NCBI RefSeq assembly: GCF_000428785.1
Contig: NZ_AUAP01000001.1
Coordinates: 355,398-419,397 of the forward strand
Length of the DNA stretch: 64,000 nucleotides
Direction of reading: 5' to 3'
Origin: Conchiformibius kuhniae DSM 17694
GTDB taxonomy: Bacteria; Pseudomonadota; Gammaproteobacteria; Burkholderiales; Neisseriaceae
Part shown: one piece after another, positions 23,107 through 32,182 of the stretch
Layout: the number at the start of each line of letters is the position of its first letter
Position numbering within the stretch: the first letter of the stretch is position 1
Made by a program: the position numbers and the translations under genes
The notes under the pieces: model-generated
Seen by the model: the letters and a program-made list of their open reading frames with translations, nothing else
Databases searched by the model: none
Told to the model about the DNA's origin: nothing

Positions 23107-25365
23107 ATGCGTACCCCTGCCGTCAATTCCAAAATCATCGCCACTTTGCCCGTGTTGTTGAGCACGGGCGGGGTGGCTCTGTTTATTTATTCCGACCCGC
23201 GTTTTACCCATTGGTTTTCGCCTTTGATTTTGGGGATTATTTCGGGCGGTTTGGTGGATTTGGACAATGCCCTGAGCGGTAAGCTGAAAAATATTTTGTT
23301 TACGGTGTCGGCGTTTGCGGTGGCGTCGTTGTCAGTGCAACTGACTTTCCACCACCCCGTGTATTTTGCCGCCACGCTGACGGGCTTGGGTTTTTTGTTT
23401 ACGCTGATTGGGGTGGCGGGGCTGCGTTACCGCACCATTGCTTTCGGCACTTTGGCGGTGGCGGCGTACACGGCGTTGGTGCATGACGGGCGGGCGGGCA
23501 TGTGGTACCTCAATCCCCTGCTGCTGACGGGGGGCGCGGTGCTGTACAGTGGCGCGACCGTGCTGACCCATTTGTTGTTTCCGCACCGCCCCGTGCAGGA
23601 AAACATGGCGGGCGCGTATGATGCTTTGGCGGGCTTTTTGGCGGCGAAAGCGGATTTTTTCGACCCCGATGAAGCCGATTATCTCGAGCCGCAACAAATC
23701 AAATTGGCAATGGGCAACGCCCAAGTAACCGAAGCCTTTAATCATTGCCGCCAATCGCTGTTTTACCGCATGCGCGGTCAGCACCGCCACCCGCGCACCA
23801 CCAAAATGCTGCGCTGCTACTTCATCGCCCAAGACATTCACGAGCGCATCAGCTCCAGCCACGTCCACTACCGCGCTTTTGCCGAACAAATGCGCCATAC
23901 CGATTTGATTTACCGCATCAGCCGTCTGCTGCATTTGCAGGCGCAGGCGTGCCGTGATTTTGCTGCCGTGTTGCGCGACCACAATGCCGAATACCGCTAC
24001 CCGCCCAAATTGGCACGCGCCACGCAGGGCGTGGAACAATCCTTGCGCCGCTATGCCGAACACCCTGCCGAAAGCGGCATCGCGCCCTACCGCGTGCAGC
24101 GACTGCTCGACAACATCACCCACGTGAGTTTGCAACTGGGGCATTTGGCGCGGCAGGACACGGACGGCTTGGGCGAGGGCGACCGCATCCGCATCACCTC
24201 CCCCGAAAGCGGCGGCATCAAAGGCGCGTGGCGCATGCTCAAGGGGCAGATTACCCCGCAATCGCCCGCCTTCCGCCACTCGGTACGCATGGCGGTTACC
24301 GTGCTGCTCTCGTGCGTGCTGCTGCAATTTGCCCCGACCATCAACGCCTACCTGCTGCCCGAAAATGTGGAAGACCACTTGAATTTGGGCTTTTGGATTT
24401 TGCTGACGGGCATTTTCGTGTGCCAGCCCAACTATTCCGCCACCAAAAAACGGCTGGTGCAGCGTATTGTCGGCACGGTGGCGGGCGTGGCGGCGGGGTC
24501 GCTGCTGCCCCTGCTCAATCCCGCGCTCGAAGTGAAATTGGGCATTGTGGTGCTGACGACCATGCTGTTTTTCTATTTCCGCACCAACAAACACAGCTTT
24601 TCCACGTTTTTCATCACCATTCAGGCGATTATCGGCTTTTCGGTGATGGGCTACGATGTTACCGTATTTTTGATTCCGCGCATTGCCGACACGGTGGTGG
24701 GGGCATTGATTGCGGGTTTGGCGGTGTATTGGATTTGGCCCGATTGGAAATATCTGCAATTGGAACAAACCGGCGCGCAGGCCGTACAGGCAAACGCGGG
24801 CTATTTGAAGGCGATTTTAAACGAATTGCAGCAATACGGGATTCGCGACGACGTTGCCTACCGCCACGCCAGACGGGTGAGCCACGACCGTGCCGCCGCC
24901 CTTTCCACCACGCTTTCGGATATGTCGGGCGAAGCGAAAAAATACGGCAACCGTTTGCAGGACGGATTTTTGCTTTTAAAAATCAACTATTCGCTGATTG
25001 GCTACATTTCCGCCTTGGGCGCGTACCGCAACAAGATGCACGGCAGCCGCAGCGAAGCGGAAGAAGCGTTTTTGTTGCATTTTTTCCCCGTTGCCGAACA
25101 AGTGGTCGGGATTATGGAAAACATCGGCGCGTGGGACGGGCAGCATTTTGCCCAAGCCTACCGCCGCGTGCAAAACGACTTGGCGGATTTGCGCCGCGAG
25201 TGCGGCGGGGACGAATGCATCGGCGACGATTGGCAAAGCCAAGTATTGTGGCAGCAACTGCTGATGATTGCCGATGTGCTGGAGCCTTATTACCACGCCC
25301 TGCACCGCGAACAGGGCGCACAAGACGATGCCCCGTCCGCCACGCCGGCGCAAAGCGCGGCATAA
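23107..25365 (+). CDS. YccS/YhfK-type FUSC family membrane protein
   Basis: 752 residues. There are two blocks of membrane helices: about residues 8-155 (six helices, LVDLDNALSGKLKN between them) and about 395-550 (RHSVRMAVTVLLSC...FFIRTNKHSFSTFFIT region). A soluble helical domain links them and another follows to the C-terminus. This matches the TIGR01666 (YccS) architecture of the fusaric-acid-resistance superfamily, whose true substrate is unknown. VEDHLNLGFWILLTGIFVCQPNYSATKKRL is a typical FUSC-2 block. It stands alone, with a TATAAT at 23075-23080 upstream and parB downstream. Confidence 0.9.
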   Translation: MRTPAVNSKIIATLPVLLSTGGVALFIYSDPRFTHWFSPLILGIISGGLVDLDNALSGKLKNILFTVSAFAVASLSVQLTFHHPVYFAATLTGLGFLFTLIGVAGLRYRTIAFGTLAVAAYTALVHDGRAGMWYLNPLLLTGGAVLYSGATVLTHLLFPHRPVQENMAGAYDALAGFLAAKADFFDPDEADYLEPQQIKLAMGNAQVTEAFNHCRQSLFYRMRGQHRHPRTTKMLRCYFIAQDIHERISSSHVHYRAFAEQMRHTDLIYRISRLLHLQAQACRDFAAVLRDHNAEYRYPPKLARATQGVEQSLRRYAEHPAESGIAPYRVQRLLDNITHVSLQLGHLARQDTDGLGEGDRIRITSPESGGIKGAWRMLKGQITPQSPAFRHSVRMAVTVLLSCVLLQFAPTINAYLLPENVEDHLNLGFWILLTGIFVCQPNYSATKKRLVQRIVGTVAGVAAGSLLPLLNPALEVKLGIVVLTTMLFFYFRTNKHSFSTFFITIQAIIGFSVMGYDVTVFLIPRIADTVVGALIAGLAVYWIWPDWKYLQLEQTGAQAVQANAGYLKAILNELQQYGIRDDVAYRHARRVSHDRAAALSTTLSDMSGEAKKYGNRLQDGFLLLKINYSLIGYISALGAYRNKMHGSRSEAEEAFLLHFFPVAEQVVGIMENIGAWDGQHFAQAYRRVQNDLADLRRECGGDECIGDDWQSQVLWQQLLMIADVLEPYYHALHREQGAQDDAPSATPAQSAA

Positions 25366-25445
25366 AGCAGCAAAGCGTATTTTGATTTTGCGGCAAAACG
25401 GTTAAAATAGCCGCCAAATGCGTATTTTTTAGAAAGACAAGCGTT

Positions 25446-26312
25446 ATGGCAGCAAAACCCAAAGGCTTGGGGCGCGGTTTGGACAGCCTGATTTCCTTTA
25501 CCAGCCTCGATGACGACAGTGGCGACCGTTTGAGCACCGTTCCCATCGGCAGGGTGCGTCCCGGACGTTACCAGCCGCGCGTGCAGATGGACAACGACGC
25601 TTTGCAGGAATTGGCGGAGTCGATTCGGGCGCAAGGCGTGATTCAGCCTGTGGTGGTGCGCGAATTGGGCGGGCGCGAATACGAACTGATTGCGGGCGAG
25701 CGGCGTTGGCGTGCCGCACAAATGGCGGGCTTGGACGAAATTCCCGTCGTCATCAAAAACACGGACGACAAAACCGCCATGGCGATGGGTTTGATTGAAA
25801 ACATCCAGCGCGAAAACCTCAACCCCATCGAAGAAGCGCAGGGCTTCAAACGCCTGATTGACGAGTTCGAGCTGACCCACGAAACCGTTGCCGAAGTGGT
25901 CGGGCGCAGCCGCAGCGCGATTTCCAACAGCTTGCGGCTGCTCAAGCTGCCCGAACCGGTGCAGGAAATGCTGTTCGACCGCCAATTGGAAATGGGACAT
26001 GCCCGTGCGATTGTCAATCTTTCCGTAGAAGAACAGCTTGATTTGGCAAACAAAGCGGTGCGGCACGGCTGGTCGGTGCGCGAAATGGAGCGGCGCAGCC
26101 GCCAAGTGGAAACCTATGTGCCGCCGCCGCCGCGCCGTCTCGACCCCGATGTCGGACGGCTTGCCGACAGCCTGACCGAGCATTTGGGCGTGCCCGCACA
26201 AATCCAAACCCGCGACCGCAAAAAAGGCAAAATCGTGCTGCATTTTGATTCCGCCGATGCCTTTGACGGACTGATGGCGCGTTTGGGCGTGGCATACGAA
26301 GAAGACGCATGA
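25446..26312 (+). CDS. parB: Chromosome-partitioning protein ParB
   Basis: 288-residue CTPase and parS-binding protein. The N-terminus MAAKPKGLGRGLDSLI is the ParA-interacting signature. The GRYQPR and GERRWRAAQMAG boxes form the ParB/Srx CTP-binding domain. LIENIQRENLNPIEEAQGF and the helix-turn-helix (HETVAEVVGRSRSAISNSLRLLKLP) follow, with a C-terminal dimerisation domain. The usual partner parA is not adjacent, and no parS (TGTTTCACGTGAAACA) was found nearby. The stop overlaps rluE (ATGA). Confidence 0.96.
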   Translation: MAAKPKGLGRGLDSLISFTSLDDDSGDRLSTVPIGRVRPGRYQPRVQMDNDALQELAESIRAQGVIQPVVVRELGGREYELIAGERRWRAAQMAGLDEIPVVIKNTDDKTAMAMGLIENIQRENLNPIEEAQGFKRLIDEFELTHETVAEVVGRSRSAISNSLRLLKLPEPVQEMLFDRQLEMGHARAIVNLSVEEQLDLANKAVRHGWSVREMERRSRQVETYVPPPPRRLDPDVGRLADSLTEHLGVPAQIQTRDRKKGKIVLHFDSADAFDGLMARLGVAYEEDA

Positions 26313-26866
26313 AGCTGATTGCGTTCAATAAACCCTGCGGCGTGATTTGCCAGTTTTCCGCGCACGACACCCACCGCAGCCTGAAAGACTTTATTCCCGT
26401 TCCCCGCGTGTATCCTGCCGGACGGCTGGACACCGACAGCGAGGGTTTGCTGCTGCTCACCGACAACGGCGCATTGCAAGCCCGCATCGCCCAACCCCGC
26501 CACCAAACCGTCAAAACCTATTGGGCGCAATTGGAAGGCACACCTTGCCCCGACAAGCTGAAATTGCTGCAACAAAAAATGGATTTGGGCGATTTTGTTG
26601 CCAAGCCCGCACAAATCCGCCTGTTGGACAACGGCGAAACCGCCAAGCTGTGGGCGCGGGTGCCGCCCGTGCGTTTCCGCAAAAACGTGCCCGATTTTTG
26701 GTTGGAAATCCGCATCGGCGAGGGCAAAAACCGCCAAGTGCGCCGCATGACCGCCAAAGCGGGTTATCCCTGCCTGCGCTTGGTGCGGGTGGCGGTGGGG
26801 CGCATCAATCTTTTTGATTTGCAACTGGGTTTGGGCGAATGGCGGCGGATAAACCGATTGCCGTAA
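26309..26866 (+). CDS. rluE: 23S rRNA pseudouridine synthase, RluE type
   Basis: 185 residues, RsuA/RluB/E/F family without an N-terminal S4 domain, as in RluE (U2457 of 23S rRNA). The catalytic aspartate lies in GRLDTDSEGLLLLT. The KTYWAQLEG and GEGKNRQVRRM motifs confirm the family. It overlaps parB by four bases and is probably translated from the same mRNA. Confidence 0.9.
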   Translation: MKLIAFNKPCGVICQFSAHDTHRSLKDFIPVPRVYPAGRLDTDSEGLLLLTDNGALQARIAQPRHQTVKTYWAQLEGTPCPDKLKLLQQKMDLGDFVAKPAQIRLLDNGETAKLWARVPPVRFRKNVPDFWLEIRIGEGKNRQVRRMTAKAGYPCLRLVRVAVGRINLFDLQLGLGEWRRINRLP

Positions 26867-26936
26867 ACACTGTTTTGCCCGCTCGGGCAGCCTGAATCCC
26901 TTTTTATCTCATTTTCAAAAACCTTTTGTTATTTCC

Positions 26937-28655
26937 ATGAAACTCCATCAAATCCTTTCTGCCGAAGCCGAAGCCGCCTTTGCCGCCGCCGGCATTTCCG
27001 GCAGCCCCGTTGCCCTCCAGCCCGCCAAAAATCCCGATTTCGGCGATTACCAAATCAACGGCGTGATGGGCGCTGCCAAAGCCGCCAAACAAAACCCGCG
27101 CGAACTGGCGCAAAAAGTCGCCGGTGCGCTGGCGGACAGCAAAGTTTTCGCCGCCGCAGAAGTGGCAGGGCCCGGCTTTATCAACCTGCGCCTGAAGCCT
27201 GAATTTCTTGCCGAAAATATGAAAAATATTTTTCAACAACAACAGCTTGGCATCACCCGCGCCGATGCGCCGCAAACGGTGGTGATTGATTATTCCTCTC
27301 CCAATCTCGCCAAAGAAATGCATGTCGGTCATCTGCGTTCCGGCATTATCGGCGACAGCATCGCCCGCATTTTGGGCTTTTTGGGGCATCGCGTGATTCG
27401 TCAGAACCATGTGGGCGACTGGGGCACGCAATTCGGCATGCTGATTGCCTATCTGATTGAACAAAAACAGCAAAACAGCAATTTTGAACTGGCGGATTTG
27501 GAACAGTTTTACCGCAATGCCAAAGTGCGTTTTGACGAAGACCCCGCCTTTGCCGACACCGCCCGCGCCTATGTGGTGAAATTGCAAAGCGGCGATGAGC
27601 AAGTGCTTGAATGGTGGCAACAATTTGTGGATTTGTCGTTGCAGCACGCCGAAAACGTCTATCAAACGCTCGGCTTGCTGCTGGAGCGCGATGATGTGTG
27701 CGGCGAATCTTTTTACAACAAAGACTTGCAAAACACGGTGGACGAATTGGCGGCGATGGGCTTGGCGGTGGACGATGAGGGCGCGAAAGTGGTGTTTCTG
27801 CCCGAATTCAAAAACAAAGACGGCGAAGCGGCGGCGTTTATCGTGCAAAAACAAGGCGGCGGCTTTCTCTACGCCAGCACCGATTTGGCGTGTATGCGCT
27901 ACCGCGTGAACGAATTGCAAGCCGACCGCCTGATGTATGTGGTGGATCACCGTCAAGCCCTGCATTTCCAACAGCTTTTTGCCGTATCGCGCAAGGCGGG
28001 CTGGCTGCCTGAAAACGTGTCCGCCGAATTTGTCGGCTTCGGCACGATGATGGGCAAGGACGGCAAACCGTTTAAAACGCGCTCCGGCGACACGGTGAAA
28101 CTGGTTGATTTGCTTGATGAAGCGGTGGAACGCGCCACTGCTTTGGTGCGCGGCAAAAATCCCGCTTTGGACGACACCGCCGCCGCCGAAATCGGGCGCA
28201 CGGTGGGCATCGGCGCGGTGAAATACGCGGATTTGAGCAAAAACCGCAGCAGCGATTATGTGTTTGATTGGGAACAGATGTTGTCGTTTGAGGGCAATAC
28301 CGCGCCTTATCTGCAATACGCCTACACGCGGGTGCAAAGCGTGTTCAAAAAGGCGGGCGCGTGGACGATGCCCGAAGCGCTGTTATTGAATGATTCGTTG
28401 GAACAACGGCTTGCGGTGGAACTGCTGCGTTTTGAAGATGTGTTGAACGCGGCGGCGGAACAGGCGGCACCGCATTATTTGGCGGGCTATCTGTATCAGT
28501 TGGCGGCTTTGTTCAGCCGTTTTTACGAAGCCTGCCCGATTTTGAAAGCGGAAGGTGTGGTGCGCGACAGCCGTTTGGCGTTGGCGAAACTGACGGGCGA
28601 GACCTTGCGGCAGGGCTTGGCGTTGTTGGGCATCGATACGCTGGACGTGATGTAG
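26937..28655 (+). CDS. argS: Arginine--tRNA ligase
   Basis: Class I synthetase, 572 residues. It has an Add-1 N-terminal domain (FGDYQINGVMGAAK), the HIGH motif variant SSPNLAKEMHVGHLR, GDWGTQFGMLIAYL, and a KMSKS region in the weakly conserved ArgRS form (MMGKDGKPFKTRSGD). A DALR anticodon domain (APYLQYAYTRVQSV ... YEACPIL) ends LDVM. The start lacks a good Shine-Dalgarno sequence, but the N-terminus MKLHQILS fits. It is followed by a strong terminator. Confidence 0.97.
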   Translation: MKLHQILSAEAEAAFAAAGISGSPVALQPAKNPDFGDYQINGVMGAAKAAKQNPRELAQKVAGALADSKVFAAAEVAGPGFINLRLKPEFLAENMKNIFQQQQLGITRADAPQTVVIDYSSPNLAKEMHVGHLRSGIIGDSIARILGFLGHRVIRQNHVGDWGTQFGMLIAYLIEQKQQNSNFELADLEQFYRNAKVRFDEDPAFADTARAYVVKLQSGDEQVLEWWQQFVDLSLQHAENVYQTLGLLLERDDVCGESFYNKDLQNTVDELAAMGLAVDDEGAKVVFLPEFKNKDGEAAAFIVQKQGGGFLYASTDLACMRYRVNELQADRLMYVVDHRQALHFQQLFAVSRKAGWLPENVSAEFVGFGTMMGKDGKPFKTRSGDTVKLVDLLDEAVERATALVRGKNPALDDTAAAEIGRTVGIGAVKYADLSKNRSSDYVFDWEQMLSFEGNTAPYLQYAYTRVQSVFKKAGAWTMPEALLLNDSLEQRLAVELLRFEDVLNAAAEQAAPHYLAGYLYQLAALFSRFYEACPILKAEGVVRDSRLALAKLTGETLRQGLALLGIDTLDVM

Positions 28656-28666
28656 CAAAAACAAAA

Positions 28667-28697
28667 AAGTGGCATCGTGATGATGCCACTTGTTTTG
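28667..28697. terminator. Bidirectional terminator between argS and prpF
   Basis: Perfect 10-bp stem AAGTGGCATC / GATGCCACTT, 5-base loop, A-run on the left and TGTTTT on the right. Confidence 0.8.
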
Positions 28698-28709
28698 TCG
28701 GGGCGGGAC

Positions 28710-29885
28710 TTATTCGCCCAAAGTGGCGGCGGGAACGCGCACCCGTCCTTCCATAATCACGCGGGCGCTGCGGCTCATCACGGCTTTGGCGGCAAACCAT
28801 TTGCCGTTTTGCCGTTCGGCAGCCGCGCCCACGCGCAGGGTGCCGGAGGGGTGTCCGAAGCGCACGGCTTCACGCGCCCCGCCGCCGGCAACCAGATTGA
28901 CCAGCGTGCCGGGAACGGCGGCGGCAGTCGCAATCGCCACCGAAGCCGTCCCCATCATGGCGTGGTGCAGCTTGCCCATGCTCATGGCGCGAACCAGCAA
29001 ATCGGTGTCGGCGGCGGACACGGTTTTGCCGCTTGAGGCGGTGTAGCTTTGCGGCGGCGCGACCCATGCGATTTTCGGGGTGTGGGCGCGGGTGGCGGCT
29101 TCCGACAAGTCTTTGATTAAGCCCATTTTCAATGCGCCGTGTGCGCGGATGGTTTCCAGTTTGTCCAATTCGGCGGGCTTGGCGTTGATGTCGTCTTGCA
29201 ACTCGGTGCCGGTGTAGCCCAAATCCGCCGCGTTCACGAAAATGGTGGGAATGCCGGAATTGATTAAAGTGGCTTGCAAACTGCCCAGTTCGGGAATGTC
29301 GAGCGTGTCCACCAAATTGCCGGTGGGAAACATATCGCCTTCGCCGTCTGCGGGGTCGAGAAACTCAATCACCACTTCGGCGGCGGGAAAGGTTACGCCG
29401 TCCAGCTCGAAACCGCCGCATTCTTGCACTTCGCCGTTTGCCACCGGCACGTGGGCGATGATGGTTTTGCCGATATTCGCCTGCCAAATCCGTACCGTGC
29501 AGATGCCGTTGTCGGGGATTTTTTCGGGGGAAACCAAGCCTTGTGAAATGGCAAACGCGCCGACGGCGGCGGTGAGGTTGCCGCAGTTGCCGCTCCAGTC
29601 CACAAAGGGTTGGTCAATCGACACCTGCCCGAACAGGTAATCGACATCGTGGTCGGGGCTGGACGATTTGTCCAAAATCACCGCTTTGCTGGTGGACGAG
29701 CTGGCGTTGCCCAAGCCGTCAATCTGTTTGCCGTAGGGGTCGGGGCTGCCCAGTACGCGCAGCAGGATTCGGTCGCGCACCTTGCCGGGCTGTTGTGCCG
29801 CTTCGGGCAAATCCGTGCGTTTGAAAAACACGCCTTTGGACGTGCCGCCGCGATAGTAAACGGCGGGAATGCTGATTTGTGTCAT
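28710..29885 (-). CDS. prpF: 2-methylaconitate cis-trans isomerase PrpF
   Basis: 391 residues, PrpF branch of the DapF-fold isomerases. It converts 2-methyl-trans-aconitate to the cis form in the AcnD/PrpF version of the 2-methylcitrate cycle (propionate catabolism). The N-terminus YYRGGTSKGVFF, the ASSSTSKAVILDKSS block with lysines 67 and 73, WSGNCGNLTAAVGAFA with Cys101 and the GTASVAIATAAAVPGTL block are family hallmarks. ATG 29885 follows AGGAG. No prpB, prpC or acnD is nearby. It lies downstream of bamD on the same strand with 17 bases between. Confidence 0.92.
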   Translation of the reverse strand: MTQISIPAVYYRGGTSKGVFFKRTDLPEAAQQPGKVRDRILLRVLGSPDPYGKQIDGLGNASSSTSKAVILDKSSSPDHDVDYLFGQVSIDQPFVDWSGNCGNLTAAVGAFAISQGLVSPEKIPDNGICTVRIWQANIGKTIIAHVPVANGEVQECGGFELDGVTFPAAEVVIEFLDPADGEGDMFPTGNLVDTLDIPELGSLQATLINSGIPTIFVNAADLGYTGTELQDDINAKPAELDKLETIRAHGALKMGLIKDLSEAATRAHTPKIAWVAPPQSYTASSGKTVSAADTDLLVRAMSMGKLHHAMMGTASVAIATAAAVPGTLVNLVAGGGAREAVRFGHPSGTLRVGAAAERQNGKWFAAKAVMSRSARVIMEGRVRVPAATLGE

Positions 29886-29902
29886 GTTGCGATGCTCCTG
29901 AT

Positions 29903-30715
29903 TTATTTCCAATAACGCCACCAAGGCATGTCGTCTGCCACCCATGCTTTTTGCAGGTAGCTGCTGTTGGGGTAATTGGTTTGCAACACGCGCCGCGCAT
30001 CGTCCGCCAATTGCGTTTTGCCCATTTTTTCGTAGGTAAACACCATAATCGCCAAGGCTTCTTCGGGGTAGGAGGTGTTTTGGAATTGTTGGACGATGCG
30101 CTGGGCGCGGTTGTTGGCGGCAAGGTGGGCGCCGCGTTTGGCGTAGTAGCGGGCGATGGCGATTTCGTGTCCGCCCAGTGCTTCCACCAGCCGTGTCATG
30201 CGTTTGCGCGCTTCAGGGGCGTATTTGCTGTTGGGAAAGCGTTTGACCAGTGTTTCAAAGGTTTTGTAGGTGTCGCGGTTGGCTTGCGGGTCGCGGTCGG
30301 ACCAGTCTTGGGCGGAAAGTTTGTTGAGAAAGGAGGTGTCTTCGTCAAATTGTACCAAGCCGCGCAGGTACAGGGCGTAGTCGGTGTGGATGCTGGCGGG
30401 GAAGTGTTTTTCAAAACGCTCCAGTGATGCCAGTGCTTTGACGGGCTCTTCGTTTTTGTAGTGGGCGTAGGCTTCTTCCATCAGGGCTTGTTCGACATAG
30501 CGTCCTTCGGGCTGGCGCGAACGCAGGATTTCGTAGAGTGTGGCGGCGCGGCTGTAGTTGCCTGCGTCCAGTTCTTTCCGTGCTTCGGAATACAGTTGCT
30601 CGGTTTGCCAGTTTTGGGTTTGGCGGGCGTCTTTGCTGATTTTGCTCTGGTCGGTGCCGGCGCACGCGCTCAAAAGCAGTGCGGCAAGCAGGAGTGCCGA
30701 CAGGGGTTGTTTCAT
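29903..30715 (-). CDS. bamD: Outer membrane assembly lipoprotein BamD (ComL)
   Basis: 270 residues; essential Bam-complex lipoprotein helping BamA insert outer-membrane proteins. In Neisseria it was described as ComL, linked to competence. It has a lipoprotein signal with lipobox LSAC (Cys18), then tetratricopeptide-type repeats (YSRAATLYEIL, PVKALASLERFEKHFP, TFETLVKRFPNSKYAPEARKRM, YPEEALAIMVFTYEKMG). ATG 30715 is chosen for its AAGGA and signal peptide; the frame runs open far upstream without meaning. Confidence 0.95.
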   Translation of the reverse strand: MKQPLSALLLAALLLSACAGTDQSKISKDARQTQNWQTEQLYSEARKELDAGNYSRAATLYEILRSRQPEGRYVEQALMEEAYAHYKNEEPVKALASLERFEKHFPASIHTDYALYLRGLVQFDEDTSFLNKLSAQDWSDRDPQANRDTYKTFETLVKRFPNSKYAPEARKRMTRLVEALGGHEIAIARYYAKRGAHLAANNRAQRIVQQFQNTSYPEEALAIMVFTYEKMGKTQLADDARRVLQTNYPNSSYLQKAWVADDMPWWRYWK

Positions 30716-30912
30716 TTTGATTCCTTTGATTCGGTGATTGATTCCGATTGCGGCACGCTGCCGCAGGGTAAAGCCGTATTCTGCCATTTTTCGGGCGGTT
30801 TGGGAATTGCCGCGCCGTGTGCTGGCACGGGGGCGGCGGCAGCGATACAATGTGTGTTTGGTTTTGCCGTGCCGGTGTGTTGGTGCACGGGACGGTGTTT
30901 GAAGGAATGTTG

Positions 30913-31794
30913 ATGAAGTTTGTGTGTACCCGTGTCGGCAAGCGCCGCCGCCGTGTGTGTTTGTTGGTGTTGGTGTTGGCGGTGGTGCTGCCGGCGGCAG
31001 GGCTGGCGGCGTACTGCCTGTTCCGTGCCGATCCGCCGCCGCCCGAACCGCCCGTTGTGCCTGCGCCCCGTCCCGCACCTGCGCCGCCCGAGCCGCCTGT
31101 GGCGGCGGAAATTTTGGACGGGCGCGTGCTGCCGGCGCAAAGCCCGCATCTGACGCGCTTGCCCGATGAATTTGCCAACAAACCCACTTTTGTCCACCGC
31201 GATGCGGTTGAAGATTTGTTGGCACTGATTCGCGCCGCCAAAGCGGACGGCATCACGCTGACAGTGGTGTCGGGGTTTCGTTCGTATTGGCACCAGCAAA
31301 GCATTTGGAACAAAAAATGGCAAAACGTGGGCGATGCGCCCGATGATGCGGCGCGGCTGGCGCTGGTGTTGCGTTTTTCCGCCGTGCCTGCGCTCAGCCG
31401 CCACCATTGGGGGACGGACGTGGATTTCAACAGTGTGGACGATGCCTACTGGCAGGGCGCGGAAGGGCGGGCGGTTTCGGCATGGCTGCGTGCCAACGCC
31501 CGCCGCTACGGCTTTTGCCAAGTGTATGATGGACGGGCGCAGGGGCGGCGTGCTGGCGGACACGAAGACGAAGCGTGGCACTGGTCGCACCTGCCCAGCG
31601 CCGCGCCCCTGCACCGCCAGCGTTCGGCGCGTTTGGATGAAGCCCGTTATCCCGACTTGCACGGCAGCGACATTTTGCAAGGGCAGGGCGCGATGCTGCG
31701 CCCGTTTGTCGATTCGCTCGCGCCCGAATGCACATCGGCAAAACCGATTTCCACGCAAAATCAGTCGTCTTCCGCCGTATCACCGCCGTCATAA
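30913..31794 (+). CDS. M15-family D-Ala-D-Ala carboxypeptidase (VanY-like)
   Basis: 293 residues. A basic N-terminus (GKRRRR) and one membrane segment (about 15-36) are followed by a proline-rich linker (40-64, PPPPEPP and repeats) and a VanY-type catalytic domain. Zinc and catalytic residues are visible: SRHHWGTDVDF (His164, Asp171) and DEAWHWSH (Glu220, His223), with the substrate-binding SGFRSYWHQ. It is predicted to trim stem peptides in the periplasm while anchored in the inner membrane. ATG 30913 has AAGGA 6 bases upstream; ATG 30907 abuts it and is less likely. Divergent from bamD. Confidence 0.9.
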   Translation: MKFVCTRVGKRRRRVCLLVLVLAVVLPAAGLAAYCLFRADPPPPEPPVVPAPRPAPAPPEPPVAAEILDGRVLPAQSPHLTRLPDEFANKPTFVHRDAVEDLLALIRAAKADGITLTVVSGFRSYWHQQSIWNKKWQNVGDAPDDAARLALVLRFSAVPALSRHHWGTDVDFNSVDDAYWQGAEGRAVSAWLRANARRYGFCQVYDGRAQGRRAGGHEDEAWHWSHLPSAAPLHRQRSARLDEARYPDLHGSDILQGQGAMLRPFVDSLAPECTSAKPISTQNQSSSAVSPPS

Positions 31795-31867
31795 AGACCA
31801 AAACGGCGATTGCCGCTATAATCTTTGCCGTTTTGATATTTGAACCACACACCGAAGGAACCCGAAT

Positions 31868-32182
31868 ATGGACATTCAAGAACAAATCCGCCAATTGGTC
31901 AATGAACACCGCGTGGTGCTGTTTATGAAAGGCAGCAAACAATTTCCCCAATGCGGCTTTTCCGCCCGTGCCGTGCAGCTTTTGCAAGCGGCGGGCTGCC
32001 AAGACTTCGTTACCGTAAACGTTTTGGAAAACGAAGCGGTACGTCAGGGCATCAAAGAATTTGCCGACTGGCCCACCATTCCGCAGCTTTACGTTGATGG
32101 CGAATTTCAAGGCGGCTGCGACATCATGACCGAAATGTTTGAAGCGGGCGAATTGCAAACCCTGCTCGGCGGCGCGGCGTAA
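31868..32182 (+). CDS. grxD: Monothiol glutaredoxin Grx4
   Basis: 104 residues with the CGFS active site (FPQCGFSARAV), a KGSKQFP lysine for glutathione binding, and WPTIPQLYVDGEFQGGCDIM. Monothiol Grx proteins carry or pass on [2Fe-2S] clusters, which fits the next gene, the Fe-S carrier apbC, whose ATG shares a base with the grxD stop (TAATG). TATAAT at 31817-31822 may be its -10. Confidence 0.96.
   Translation: MDIQEQIRQLVNEHRVVLFMKGSKQFPQCGFSARAVQLLQAAGCQDFVTVNVLENEAVRQGIKEFADWPTIPQLYVDGEFQGGCDIMTEMFEAGELQTLLGGAA

Noticed and set aside
25300..26940. parS site near parB
   Set aside because: No TGTTTCACGTGAAACA or close variant seen.
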